Shown piece by piece: positions 13,509 to 25,200 of a stretch of 64,000 nt of DNA (positions are counted from its first letter, which is position 1; each line of letters begins with the position of its first letter). Under the pieces are notes generated by a model. The model worked only from the letters and a program-made list of their open reading frames with translations. It made no database searches and was not told where the DNA came from. Source of the stretch: Vanilla planifolia. Its lineage: Eukaryota; Streptophyta; Magnoliopsida; Asparagales; Orchidaceae. The DNA is taken from NCBI GenBank assembly GCA_023846275.1, contig CM043871.1, positions 26,318,569-26,382,568 on the forward strand, read 5' to 3'. A program made the position numbers and the translations under genes.

Positions 13509-14201
13509 ATGGCCTCCACAGCGTCGCCGCCGATCCTCCCAATCTCAAGCCCCCATTTCGTCGCTGGAGGTCATGCATCCGCCGGATTCGGAGCCAGCTC
13601 CGCCCAATCTCCGGCACAGGTCACCACTTCCGCCGTCCGAATCTTCCTCTCCCACCTCCAAGAATCCATCCACCGTTCCCTCTCCGAGCGGCGCCCGTGG
13701 TCCGAGGTCCTCGACCGGTCCACCTTCGCCCGACCGGAATCCCTCTCCGAGGCGACCTCCCGCGTCCGCAAGAACTTCGCCTACTTCCGCCTCAACTACC
13801 TCACCGTCATCGCCGCCGTTCTGGCACTCTCTCTGTTCTCCCATCCCGTCTCTCTCTTCATCCTCCTGGCCCTCCTCGGCACCTGGTGCTTCTTTTACCT
13901 CTTCCGGCCCACGGATTCTCCGTTCGCCCTCTTCGGCCGGACCTTCTCCGACCGCGAAATTCTGCTCGGTCTTTCCGGCGTCACCGTCTTCGTCATCTTC
14001 CTCACGTCTGTGGGATCGCTGATAATATCGGCGGTGATGGTGGGATCCGCGCTTGTCGCCGCGCATGGTGCGTTCCGAGTGCCAGAGGATCTTTTCCTCG
14101 ACAATCAGGAGCAGGGAGGCACCGCGGCCGGATTCTTATCATTTCTCACTGGAGCTTCCTCGGCCGGAGCTCCGGCGGCCATCCCCGGCCGCATTGCATG
14201 A
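13509..14201 (+). CDS. PRA1 family protein (prenylated Rab acceptor)
   Basis: An intronless gene for a 230-aa protein; plant PRA1 proteins are typically about 180-240 aa. PRA1 proteins are small membrane proteins of the ER, Golgi and endosomes that bind Rab GTPases and help vesicle traffic. The order is as expected: a Ser/Ala/Pro-rich cytosolic N-terminus (1-45), the conserved block around residues 62-98 (RPWSEVLDRSTFARPESLS, RVRKNFAYFRLNYL), two hydrophobic hairpins (about 97-133 and 150-186) separated by a polar loop with the F-RTFSDRE motif, and a Gly/Ala-rich tail. The block resembles the B subgroup of the plant family. The start is the first ATG of the frame, downstream of a TATA-like box. 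The coding region is strongly GC-rich compared with its flanks, as often seen in monocots, and this creates long spurious open frames on both strands. Confidence 0.9.
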   Translation: MASTASPPILPISSPHFVAGGHASAGFGASSAQSPAQVTTSAVRIFLSHLQESIHRSLSERRPWSEVLDRSTFARPESLSEATSRVRKNFAYFRLNYLTVIAAVLALSLFSHPVSLFILLALLGTWCFFYLFRPTDSPFALFGRTFSDREILLGLSGVTVFVIFLTSVGSLIISAVMVGSALVAAHGAFRVPEDLFLDNQEQGGTAAGFLSFLTGASSAGAPAAIPGRIA

Positions 14202-15502
14202 GGTGGAGTAGGATAAATTCTTCATTTTTGTTGTAAAGCTTCGAGCTTTGATTTCTTCGGTATCGTCTGCCGTATGTGATGTGTTCCATCGGAAGGAAGT
14301 GTTATAGATAAAAATATCTACATTTATATGAGTTTATATTCTATATTTATGATTTTATTTAAATAGATATTTTCTCCTCTAGTGAATATTTGTCTAACCT
14401 AAATTGAATCAAGTAAATTTAGCATCTTCCTTTATGGTTTGAGGGCCTTTTTTTCTAAAATGTGTGATTAACATTTCATATAATCTCTCATCTAAAAGCT
14501 CATTAAAAATCCCTTTTTACACCAAGAGCTTTACCTTTAAGGTATCAACTAATAATCACTCTCTAGTTTCTTAGTAGTCTTTAGAAAGACCTGGATTTGT
14601 TGAAGTTGTCGGCTTTACACACAAATAACGTTAAAGCCAAGCTAAACGCTGGAAGAAACAAAAGCCTTGAGCCTATTCATTTACCTGGGCTTCTCGTGTG
14701 TTTCTATATGTTTGGTTTCTACTACGACTCTCTTCCTACACTGAGATTATAATGGTGTGTTGGTCTAGTTTGCATGAAACTTACTCATCTACAGTTTATT
14801 TGTGGAAGCATGCAGCTAATAAATTGCTGAGCTACGGCTTGGAGAAGTTGAGTAGCTGCATTGCAGCAGTTGATTTCTACAGTAAAGGACTTGATTGTTA
14901 ATATTTTTGTCTTCACAGTCAGCTAAAACAAGCATTTGCATGTGAAACAGCATACAAGTAAAATACTGGTAATTTTATATGCGTAGTTCTTTTAAAAATA
15001 CGTTTAACAAAATAGACTGAACGATAAGAACTTACCACATCTTGCATTGAAGACCATGAATGAATTGCCTAATTAGTCGAAATGCATCATCTTTAACTTC
15101 CCCTTCAGATTCTCAATATGTCTTGAAGCTAGAAAGAGGAGAAATGGCTGGCATTGCCTTTGTTCATAAACCTCTCGCTTTGTGTTAGAACTTCCTTCAG
15201 TATTTTTTGCATAGAGGAATGCCTAAATCGGGCCAAGGTTTCATGTTACCATCATTCTGCAGCACAATAGCATCTCTTATCGTTGCTTCGTTAAATGCCA
15301 TATTTGTGACGGCCTTGAAATCAAACATTAAGTAAAGCAAACAATACTGTTACTGTGCTAAACTTAGAAGGCTAACATAAGTCGAAGTAAAACATTGGCA
15401 AAAATACGTGTAGTAGTTTCCATCCAAGAAATAAATGTGGCAGCTTGGGCTACTCCAAAATCTTGTACTACTTAGAAGGAGAAGAGAAGAATTGGCTCAA
15501 TG
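14202..15502. other. Intergenic between PRA1 and the PPR gene
   Basis: About 1.3 kb holding the 3' untranslated regions of two convergent genes (PRA1 from the left, the PPR gene from the right). No additional coding exon or repeat was recognised. Short open frames here show no family resemblance. Confidence 0.5.
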
Positions 15503-17908
15503 TCAAAAAGAATCAGCTATGCTGTACCCTGGTGCCTTCTGAATCCCCTTTTCTGCCATTCTCCTCCTCACCTTCTCTGCTTCTTCCCATCTCCCATCCT
15601 CAGCACAAATATTAGATAACAAAGCTAATCCACCATCATTGCTTTGTAGAAGTTGAAGCTGCTTTGAAGCAACCTTTGCCATCTCCCAATCTCCTTGGAT
15701 TCTACAACCGCTCAGCAAAGACCTCCAAGCTGCAGGCCAAGGTTCGTAAGGCATGCTCTCAATCACGTCTCTGGATCTTTCAAGAAGCCCATTCCTTGCA
15801 TAAAGATCAATCAAGCAGCCGAAGTTATCCCTGGAAGGCATCAAGCCATAGGTAGAGCTCATGGAATCAAACAGAAGCTGCCCTTCTTTCACCAGACCAA
15901 GATGGCTACAAGCTGAAACGAGTGCAACGAATGTAGCATGGGAAGGAGGGATGTCAGCAAGCTTCATCCTTTCCAAGGTTTCCATGGCTTCAATGACCAA
16001 CCCATGGTGAGCATAAGCTGTGATCATGGTGTTGAAGATGATAGCATCATTGCCATCCGAAGCTCCATTAAAAGCCTTCCTTGCACTCTTGATATCTCCA
16101 CACTTGGAGTAGGAATCAATGGTTGCACTTGAGACATGGAAATAGAGTTCATATCCTGCCTTGATCACAAGAGCATGGACAGAGCGGCACTGGTTAAGCA
16201 TAGAATTGCAGGCACAAGCATTGAGGATGCTGCAAAAAATGAGATCATCAGGCTTCCATCCTTGTCTTCTCAAGGAATTGAGAAGCAAGAATGTCTCATA
16301 TCCCAAGCCCTGCCTTCCAAATACAGATATGAGAGCTCCCCAAATTGCCAAATCCAGAATCATGGCATCCTGAAAGACCTTGAAGGAGCTTCCAACCAAA
16401 CGAAACCGGTCATAAGTTTTAATGAGTGAGCTGCAAAGGTAACTAGAGGAGCTGAAGCCCGATTTGATGATGTTTCCATGTATCTGCTGACAGACTTTCT
16501 GCTGCTGGGTTCCATAACAAGCACTCAAAGCAGTAGTGTATGCAAATTCATCAGGTCTGAAGCCTGATTTTATCAAATGGGAGAACAGTTGCAGAGCCTC
16601 AATAAAAAAGCCATTTATGCTGTACCCAAGAATCATCTCATTATATGCAACTGTGCTTTTGTTTACATTGCAGTTGAAGAGAAAATGTGCAGTGTCCATT
16701 AGCCCACATCTCGAAAACATATTGATGAGTGCGTTCACCACAAGGCTATAATGGAAGAATCCAAATTGGTAAGCAAAACAGAAGAACTGAAGACCCAAAG
16801 TAAGGTTCTCTCTTAAACCACAAAACCTGAGAATAACAGAGAACGTTACTTGATTTGGTTTCAGACTGCTGTTTAACAAGCTGGAAAACAAGGCCACTAT
16901 TTCCTCCTCATCCTCTTCTTGAGCAGTACCACTGATCAAAACATTCCATGATATGACATCCTTACCATGTATTCTATTGAAGACTTTTTTTGCAGTTTCT
17001 GTCATCCCATTTCTGAAGTACATATCCATGAGTGAATTCATCACTCCAACGTTGGATTCTCGATCATTGTAGAATATGAAGCTGTGAATTTGTCTCCCAA
17101 AATTTACTTTTCCTATGCTTGTGCAGGCCTTTAGAGCACTTACAAAGGTATATTGATCTGCAACAATACCTTTTGTGTGCATAAGGCATACAATTCTCAT
17201 AGCATCATGATCATACCCATTAGATGCATAGCTCTCTGCCATGGCATTCCAACAAGCCAGGTCTCTATGAACTAAACTCTCAAAGACTTGTTCCACAGCT
17301 TTGATGTTTCCACAATTGGCATACATACACATAAGTGAACTTCCTACAAAGGAGTTGCTCTCCATACAAAGCTTGAAAGCAACCAGGTGGAGAGAACCCC
17401 CCAGCCTAATGGCCTCAAGCGAGGCGCAGGCATTCAGGGCTGCCGCAAGCGTGAATTCATTTGGATGAAAACCAGATCGTATCATCTCCAAATACATTAA
17501 CAACCCAATCTCGATCTCATCGTTGTGAATGCAACCCGAGATCATGGATGTCCAAGAGACCAGATTTCTCTCGGGCATTTCATAGAATAGTTTAAGTGCA
17601 TCGTCCAAAATTTGGCACCTTGTGTACATCCACATCACACTGTTACAAATAAAGATGCAATTTGAGAAGCCCAACATGAGAATTTGGGCATGAATTTGAG
17701 AGCCAAGAAAAGGGTTTTTGGTTTTTGAGGAGAAGGAGAGAGCAGTGGCAAAATCAAGGGCACGTCTTGTGGTGCAGCAGGTGGAAACTTGGGGAGGAAT
17801 CTGAGCTTGAAAATGGGTAGAGCTCAAAGAAGAAAACTTTGCTAATTTCTTTGTGAGGGTTGAGGATCTCAGAAGAAGCGATTTGAGCAAGAAATTTGGT
17901 ACTGTCAT
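15503..17908 (-). CDS. Pentatricopeptide repeat protein, PLS class, E type
   Basis: A single coding exon for 801 aa, starting at the ATG of MTVPNFLLKS just after a splice acceptor. The frame extends one codon further upstream only as GTG. The first 35 or so residues are rich in Ser, Leu, Lys and Arg, which fits an organelle targeting peptide. The body is a tandem array of degenerate 31-36-residue PPR motifs with typical phrases such as NSVMWMYTRCQILDDALKLF, VSWTSMISGC, CWNAMAESYASNGYDHDAM and FVALVSACSHLGLVKEGQ. The C-terminus is an E-type extension (PAAWRSLLSGCRIQGDWEMA, LLSNICAEDGRWEEAEKVRR) ending in PGYSIADSF without a DYW domain. Family members bind single-stranded RNA in mitochondria or plastids, mostly as site-recognition factors for C-to-U editing, with deaminase activity supplied in trans. 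The RNA target cannot be read here. Single-exon coding structure is normal for the family. Confidence 0.92.
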   Translation of the reverse strand: MTVPNFLLKSLLLRSSTLTKKLAKFSSLSSTHFQAQIPPQVSTCCTTRRALDFATALSFSSKTKNPFLGSQIHAQILMLGFSNCIFICNSVMWMYTRCQILDDALKLFYEMPERNLVSWTSMISGCIHNDEIEIGLLMYLEMIRSGFHPNEFTLAAALNACASLEAIRLGGSLHLVAFKLCMESNSFVGSSLMCMYANCGNIKAVEQVFESLVHRDLACWNAMAESYASNGYDHDAMRIVCLMHTKGIVADQYTFVSALKACTSIGKVNFGRQIHSFIFYNDRESNVGVMNSLMDMYFRNGMTETAKKVFNRIHGKDVISWNVLISGTAQEEDEEEIVALFSSLLNSSLKPNQVTFSVILRFCGLRENLTLGLQFFCFAYQFGFFHYSLVVNALINMFSRCGLMDTAHFLFNCNVNKSTVAYNEMILGYSINGFFIEALQLFSHLIKSGFRPDEFAYTTALSACYGTQQQKVCQQIHGNIIKSGFSSSSYLCSSLIKTYDRFRLVGSSFKVFQDAMILDLAIWGALISVFGRQGLGYETFLLLNSLRRQGWKPDDLIFCSILNACACNSMLNQCRSVHALVIKAGYELYFHVSSATIDSYSKCGDIKSARKAFNGASDGNDAIIFNTMITAYAHHGLVIEAMETLERMKLADIPPSHATFVALVSACSHLGLVKEGQLLFDSMSSTYGLMPSRDNFGCLIDLYARNGLLERSRDVIESMPYEPWPAAWRSLLSGCRIQGDWEMAKVASKQLQLLQSNDGGLALLSNICAEDGRWEEAEKVRRRMAEKGIQKAPGYSIADSF

Positions 17909-18462
17909 CACCTATGGAAAACCAGAATCAGATTTTAAGACATGAAAGGAATAGTAAACAAATCATATACTCCATCACATAAACGAGTTCACAAAAACCA
18001 ATTTATTCTTAGCACACTTTAAATATCTATTCAGATTTAACAGTATCGTCTCTAAATATCATAGCTGATATACCATGAGAACTAAAAGAATAGCAGATTT
18101 TATCATAGTAGAAAATGAGCTCATAGTAAAATTTGATGGTAAGAATACAAAAAAATCAAAACCCATTCAAAATAGAAACAACCTTTGTTTTTGCACATTC
18201 AGTTATTTTCATGCATCTACTTTCCAAAATAGAAATGCCTTTCCATTCTCTTCCATCAATTGAATACCAAATCTTTCATGAAACATAAGTATCAACAGCC
18301 ATAACTGATGTCATTACCAATGGCTAACACCGTAGTAAACTAATTTCAAAGATAATAGATAATTTCTAAATTCAATATTATAATCAATTAAATTAAATTT
18401 GAAATTTAAAATCGCTTACAAATGAAGTCAATAGATAAAATTGCTAAATGAATTGTACTCAC

Positions 18463-18720
18463 AGTGATGAGCTCATTGTAGCCGACATCCTCGATGGCAA
18501 TTCGAGGAAGAAGAGAAAAATGCGGCACAACCTAGGTTTTCTTCTTCAAAGAGAAGGTCCTCGGCGTCGGCGGCCACCACCTCCACGAGTTCCGATGATC
18601 TAAACGGCAAGGGAGAGAGCGGCGGCGAAGACCGGCGAGGGCCAGCTTCTGCAACGGCTGCGACGGGGAGAAATCCAGCGAGAGAGGGAATGGCGGACGT
18701 CGGCATCATTGGTTAGATGT
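18463..18720 (-). other. 5' leader exon of the PPR gene, with a uORF
   Basis: A GC-rich block ends in a strong donor (ATCACT then GTGAGT, at 18462) that pairs with the acceptor at 17912 (TTTTCCATAG) just before the PPR start codon, giving a 551-nt leader intron. Within the exon an ATG-started frame of 78 codons (18709-18473) terminates before the donor, so it would be an upstream open frame rather than part of the PPR protein. The frame continuous with the PPR start has an upstream TAG and no ATG, which supports initiation at 17908. Confidence 0.5.
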
Positions 18721-19299
18721 GGCAACGTAGACTGCGAAACCAAAAGGAATGCGAAAGGCGACCTGGACAGTTTCAATTAATATTTGGTAGTAGTATATCA
18801 GCTTTGGGCTGCTATTCCACAGTTGAAACGTATCGATTGTAAAGCTTAGGAGGTAATATCCAGAACATTTTTCAACCGTAACGATTCACCCATTTGAATG
18901 CTCACATAGATAGTTTACTCTCTCTCTCTCTTTGAATGCTTGACCTCTCGCACAGCATTCAATACCACATGACAACAACCATCATGCAGCTTTTTTTGTA
19001 TGGAATCGCTTGCCCATAAAACAAAGATGCCTACCTTTCTGCTAGGAGTTCTTACTTATCAACCACTGCTTGCTTTCTACATGCAAACAATAAAAAACAT
19101 CATACATTAGATGTTTTAGCATCACTTGTACTGATTCCCAAACAGGACGAGAAAACATCCTCCCCGCAGATCTCCTAAGAGCATACTAATAATGGCGAAC
19201 TCATGGACTGTTTGGAAAAGCTACGAAAAGCTTCAAGACTTCACGATCCATCAATATGCAGCAAAATCAACATTTTTCTACGAAGAGAACTATCCACCG
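18721..19299. other. Intergenic between the PPR and RDM4 genes
   Basis: About 0.6 kb holding the PPR promoter and the RDM4 3' region. A (CT)n run lies at about 18918-18932 and could act as a pyrimidine-rich core promoter patch, though it is some 200 bases upstream of the leader exon. Nothing else was recognised. Confidence 0.45.
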
Positions 19300-22200
19300 T
19301 CAACGAGAGCTCCAACGCCAATCATCTTCATCACTTTCAGATGCTTCGACGCCTTCATCATAGTGGTCAGAGTTCGCACGATCTAAATCATGGTCGTCGC
19401 CGTCGTCGTAGCCATGGAAATGCGCATCTCCATGGCTCTTGTCAACGACGAACTCGTGTTCATAATCTGAGCTTGCGCATTCAAAATCACCAAAAGGGTC
19501 CACATCTTCTTCCCCATCGTGGGATGACTCTTCATCAGGGTAATCGTTTTTGGAATTGTTCTCAGCTGCGTTACATGAAGTAAAACAAACTTATCATGAT
19601 AAAGAGCAATTCGGAATTGGAAAACATTATATAAACATACACACACCATTTGAATCCTCTGAATCATATTCGGATTCATTAGTGTCATCCAAGTCATCTT
19701 CCTCGTTTACTTGCAACCTAAATGGAAAAAAAAAAAAAACCTAGTTCAGCCTGTTCAAGAAGTTGTCCATTGAAGGAGACTGAAATCCATACAAGGGGTA
19801 GTCATGTGAAATATCTTCGTCCCTCCCAGGAACTTCCTCTCCCACAGTGTACAAATCATATACGTAGTTATCCGTCGCTGATAAATTTAGCCAAGAACAA
19901 GATTACGAAGAAAATACACATCATCCATCGAACAAAAGAAAAAAAAGTGATGAGAGAAAAACCTTCTTTGGACACATAGGCCATCATTTCAGACTCGATC
20001 TCTTCGGCAGCTGAAGAAATGTACTCCCTTAGCAAAGGGAGGTAATTGCACAAGATTGCACTATCTTCTGCAGAAATCGGGCTGCAATCAATACAAGCAA
20101 ATCAATACAAAAGACGAAGCAAGTGAACAACCGGAAGAGAAAGAAAAGGGGCTTACTCCAATTCTTTCTTCCTTCTCGGCTTTCCATCTTCTTCATCGAT
20201 TCGGACAACCTCATATAGCTGACATAGTTCCCGCATGGAATCCACATCTCCCCTTCTACTTTTCCATATTTGTTGGAAACGTACACCCCGAACATGCTCC
20301 TAAACAAAGTATAAGAGAGAAATATAATTGCATACTTCAACATTGGTCGACTTCACAAAAAGGGAGAACAACGTCCAAATGTACCAAAAAAAATTAACTT
20401 ATAATAACAATAATAAGCCTTAAATCATACTTGAGATGAATAAATAAATCCTTAGCCAACAGTGCTTCATCTATTAAATATTCTTTCAAAAGAATGGTGA
20501 GTTCCTTCTACTTAACCTCTTAACAAATTTATTTTGGCCCTTTTTTCCCAATTCGCATAGGAAAGTTAGTGAAAAAATCCAATCTTCCATAATAAAGGTA
20601 TTAATTTGTCAGCACTTACCACGTCTAAATAAAATAAACTCTCTAAGTTTAAAATCAATCAATGTTGCACCAAACTTTTCTTACATGTAGTAATTTTTTA
20701 TTATATTCTTTGAAGTGTAGTCACTTGTTCATCTCAACAATTGCCTTTTCAACCAACTCTCTAACTATAAGACTATAGATCGTTAATCAATATTCAACAC
20801 CTTATAACATTTTCATTTCCAATGCAAACTTATAAAACTTATATTTAATACTGAGTAGAACATTTACATCAAAGCACTCTAAAAATACACATTTATTTTA
20901 ACTTACCAACTTAAGATCCTACTAATAACATCACCATCAGTTTTGTTCACACCCTGAGTATAGTGCAAGATAACAAAACCTCTCATTCCTTTCATATTTG
21001 TGATGAACAATTTAATATCTATAACATTTGAATCTCTATCTTGACAAATTTGTATTTCATTAATTTAATTTCAGACACTACAATTATTCTTCATAATTCC
21101 TTGCTTAGCCTCATAGTCTCAACAACACCACAACCCATCACATTGAATTGGACCAATAAAAACAAGCATAGCCAATACAAAGAAGATTAAATTTAAACCA
21201 GATGAAATTCAATAGTCACTGGATAACATTATAAACATGTCATTGTTCTGTTATATGTGTATTAAACAGTTCCAATATATCAAACACTAACAGTATTCCT
21301 TTCTAAGACTTACAAAGATACTTCCCTCATGACTTTATCATATGTAATTTCTAAATCAACAAAAACTAAGCTAAGTAAAGTCGGGATTTGGTGAAGTTGC
21401 ATGATAAACCATTCCAGACTATCCAAACTGTTGTGTTATTATACCATTTTCAATAAATTTTAGGTTTCTAAGGCCAATTCGATAGCCCCGAATACGGCCA
21501 AGAATGTCTCAGTTGGTCAATACAAAGAACCAAACCTCGGTGATCTTAAACAGCCCACCGTTACAGCTGGCCTACAGAAATCACCTACTGGCAGTTCTTT
21601 GCAAAAAACTTCAAATCAATTTGTTTTCCTTCTTTGTGTTTTGTTTTGCACGAATCTTAGGCACAAATATAGGCTTGGCCCAATTTATTGAGAACTTTAG
21701 ATGCTGCTTGAGGGATTTCCAGGGAGCTTTCCCTTTGCAAGCAAGGAGTTCTATGTGAGATGCTTGTCGACATGCAAAGGCACGCTCTTCCAAGATTGGA
21801 GGTCCCAACAGAAAAGTTCCATGAAATACTTTTTAGGATGTTGATTTGTTAGCTAGAAAGCTACCCTGCCTTTAATTCATTTATTTATGTTTGTTGCTTG
21901 GTTCATTGGTTGTTTGGTACTAGAAATAAAGCTATTTTGAAAGCTTCACATTGATTTTCCCTGCGCTATTGGGGTAGTTTGAATACTTGGTTACTTAGCC
22001 TAACGTGTTCTTTCTACAAAATAGATCTACAACAATCACTGCAAGGTACTACGTAAATTTTTCAAGCCCAAGAACATGGCTTTAATAATATGTACGAAAT
22101 CTGTCAAAAACCTAAAAACTTTTTTATCCTGGAAAATGGAAACCGTTAGCTGATAGTGTTGTCTTTGTTTTCTAATGTCCTAGAACTGAGCTTAATTTCA

Positions 22201-25200
22201 AACTTTGTTATAGCCTTATGGTAAACTTAGTCTACTTTTTAGAAAGTTATTAAGCTTAGAATAACTCTTATAGAAGGCATTCTAAAAGTTACAATCCATC
22301 AAGATTTTTAAGCAAAACAAAAACTATTGGCTGATAGTTTCAATTTTATTTTCCTTTATTTCACGCTTAAACTTTGAAGTGGTTACTGACTCGTGGAACT
22401 TTTTACATACTTCCTAACAACTTGGCTAAACCCAATCCCACCTAGACAATAAAATTTCGCTTGCAATAACTTACCAACGCAGAGCATAGCTACCCTTTCC
22501 ACGCCACCACATCGCCAGGTAGACTATTCTTGACCTAAATATCAACTATCAGCAACCATATAGCCTCTACTGTGCATAAAACCAAATTAATTGCTTGAAA
22601 TGCCAGTTCCAAATTATAATCCAAATTCGCTTGACACCTCTTACTTATCTAAATTACATAAAACGATTTGTTAACCCCATTTGTTCACCTGCCTCTCCAT
22701 CTTTCATTTTCTTCAAAACTGCACATCCCATTTTATGGGTTAACAAATTAAAAAAAATCTACTTTTCTTTGGAAATAACTAGGCTTCTGAAACCAATCTT
22801 GTTGAAAACTTCAACGAAAAACTAGTAAAATAAATAATCCCTCGAAATCTAATATTCTCATCGTACTTTCTAATCAAATCACCCACAAGACATAAATAAT
22901 AGATCAAAATTTAGCAGAATGAAATCAATTCAAGTTCAGAAAAACTTTGACGTTGTAAATGGCAGTACAATTCAGAAGCAATGTCGTAGGTATAATTAAT
23001 TTATCCAATAGTTTGGCACAATGTTTATGTTATTTCCTTCATCATTCATCCCTACTAGTTCCAACATAAGGTGTCAATTCCACAACAAACAAACCTAATA
23101 TACCCATATTCTAGCAAACAACAGATCAACTTTTATTTCTCCTATCCATTCCTATTAGTTAAAACATTTCCCAATTCAACCAAACCTTCTGGAAGAGTTG
23201 TGCAAAAGTCAAACGTTTTACTTTTTATCTCTTAAACATTACTTCAATTAAAGGCTATGGTTCACAAAACAAACTCCATTAGCATGCCAAGTACTCTTAA
23301 TCTACTTTGATTGTTTCTGATGTAATCGTTTCATCCTCTATCCTTTTCCAGTTTGCCACATTCATGATAACATAATCAACTGAAAAATTCTTAATTTGTA
23401 GACTTCTCTGCTGCCAGAAATTGATCTAACGAACATAGCCAAGCTCACAGTTGAACCTTTATATTTTCTACTTCTTAATACATGGTATTAAAGAAAATTA
23501 CTAGAAGAGAGACAAAACAACCATATTAAATAATCTACAAAATCTGAATGAGAATTCTACTAAAATTATCATAAGAACCGAATCTGTTATATCAATAAAT
23601 TAATGAGTGATCAAAACATGTATCTATAGACTAAAAATTACATCAGCAAATAAAAGAATTTCATTTCACATACAAAATTGGAGACAGACTACAATTCTTC
23701 CATTTATTTCAAATTTGTTCCTATTTTTCTTTTACAGCACAAATTCAAATCTTACTGATTTGGATTTGTGTACATAAATTTCCAACAGCTGAGAAGAAGA
23801 AAAGTATATATAACCATAAAGATTACCATGGTATAATGAAGTTTATAGCAACCGCAGTATGGTGTATATAATGAAAAGGGATACCTTAAGTTTTTTTCAG
23901 TTCAGGAAAAGAAAAATATGCATAACCAAAAAAATTTCCATGATCTAAGATTTTTTTACAACCATGTAATGGGCAATATAATGGCAGGACATACCTTATG
24001 CTCTTGCCTAGCAGCAGAGCGTAGTTGATCACGTATCTACATTTGTTAAAAAAAAACTGAAAATCAGTTCAGATTATAATGGAAGATGCAGAAAAGTAAG
24101 TAAATGGACTGGCAATGAAAATCAACCAGACTTCAAAATACTAGTCAAGTGATCAACAAATATTAGGTCATGATATAAAGAGAGTGATCTGTCTCCCAGC
24201 CTCAACCCATCAGACAAGTCCATGCAAATCATGGCTAAGGAGGATAAACATGAAGAAGCTGAAATCACAAACAATAACAGAATTGGATGAATTTGATGAG
24301 AACAGCAGCCATAGTGAGCTGAAAACCTAAATACTTGTTCTTGAGCAAGTACTCTTTTTGTTGCAAGACTCCCCTTTCTCAAGCAGAGGCCTTAGAAACA
24401 CCGAGTGCACACCCTAAGAACTTAGAAAAAGGATGTACAAAAAAGAGGAAGAACATGTAGTAAACATGAACTTTGTGCAAACTATCAAAATAACAACTTG
24501 CGAATTAACCATAAAGAAGGTTATTTCATAAAACTAGATGACTTGGAAGAAAGATCATCTCTAAAACTTGCGATTCCTTCGCCTGTATTTCAAGACTCCT
24601 AGGAAATTTACATTAGCAATAAAAATTCCAACACAAGATAAGCCCAAGCCAAAGAGTTCTATCTTTTGTAAAGAAGGGACATGAAGATGAATATAAGTAA
24701 AAAATTCCTCTTAATAGTCCCCATGATCTTCTTAAATATTCTGGATGATAAAACCTTGTGTTTTGAACTTCAAATTGAAGATTTAAGCTCTCCAAAGGAG
24801 GTTTGAAAAAACTAAGTGAACAAAACGACAATTTGGATTTTACTATTGTCATGGAAATTTATGGCATCCTTCAAAAATTCAATAAGGCACAACTTCTTTC
24901 AATAGATTGGACAGTCTGCATTATTGATAAAGATATAAGATTGGTATCTCCACCCCTACACTAAGTGAAGGCACCCTGCCACCATCATCCAACTCTTAAT
25001 ATCATAAGGTCTGATCAAGCTTCTGCATCATCTGATTCTTATGACTGAACAATCTAATCCACGTTTTGCAAGAATTTTATAAGGCTTTAATCTATGAATT
25101 TTTATTTACCTTTTTGAGAAATTTATTTGCTGATTCCATGGAGGATGATTGAAGCATGAAAACTCCATGTTCAAGATAACCCAACGTACTTAACAACTTC

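Noticed and set aside
13367-14236. 289-codon plus frame and 173-codon minus frame overlapping PRA1
   Set aside because: Both are shadows of the GC-rich PRA1 coding region. They are Arg/Pro/Ser-rich or acidic low-complexity translations with no family resemblance, while the 230-aa frame has clear PRA1 motifs.
15664-16751. Plus-strand frames opposite the PPR gene
   Set aside because: Antisense translations of PPR repeats; no independent start context or protein character.
19738-19792. Extending RDM4 exon 8 through YGFQSPSMDNFLNRLN to a donor near 19740
   Set aside because: It runs into an in-frame TAG and would leave an impossible intron of about 22 nt. The donor at 19792 gives a 75-nt intron and the conserved DYPLLQV.
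24306-24390. Possible extra RDM4 exon (frame with RKGSLATKRVLAQEQ)
   Set aside because: It cannot be joined in phase with both neighbours, whereas exon 29119-29048 joins exon 24036-23995 directly and gives a continuous family-like sequence.
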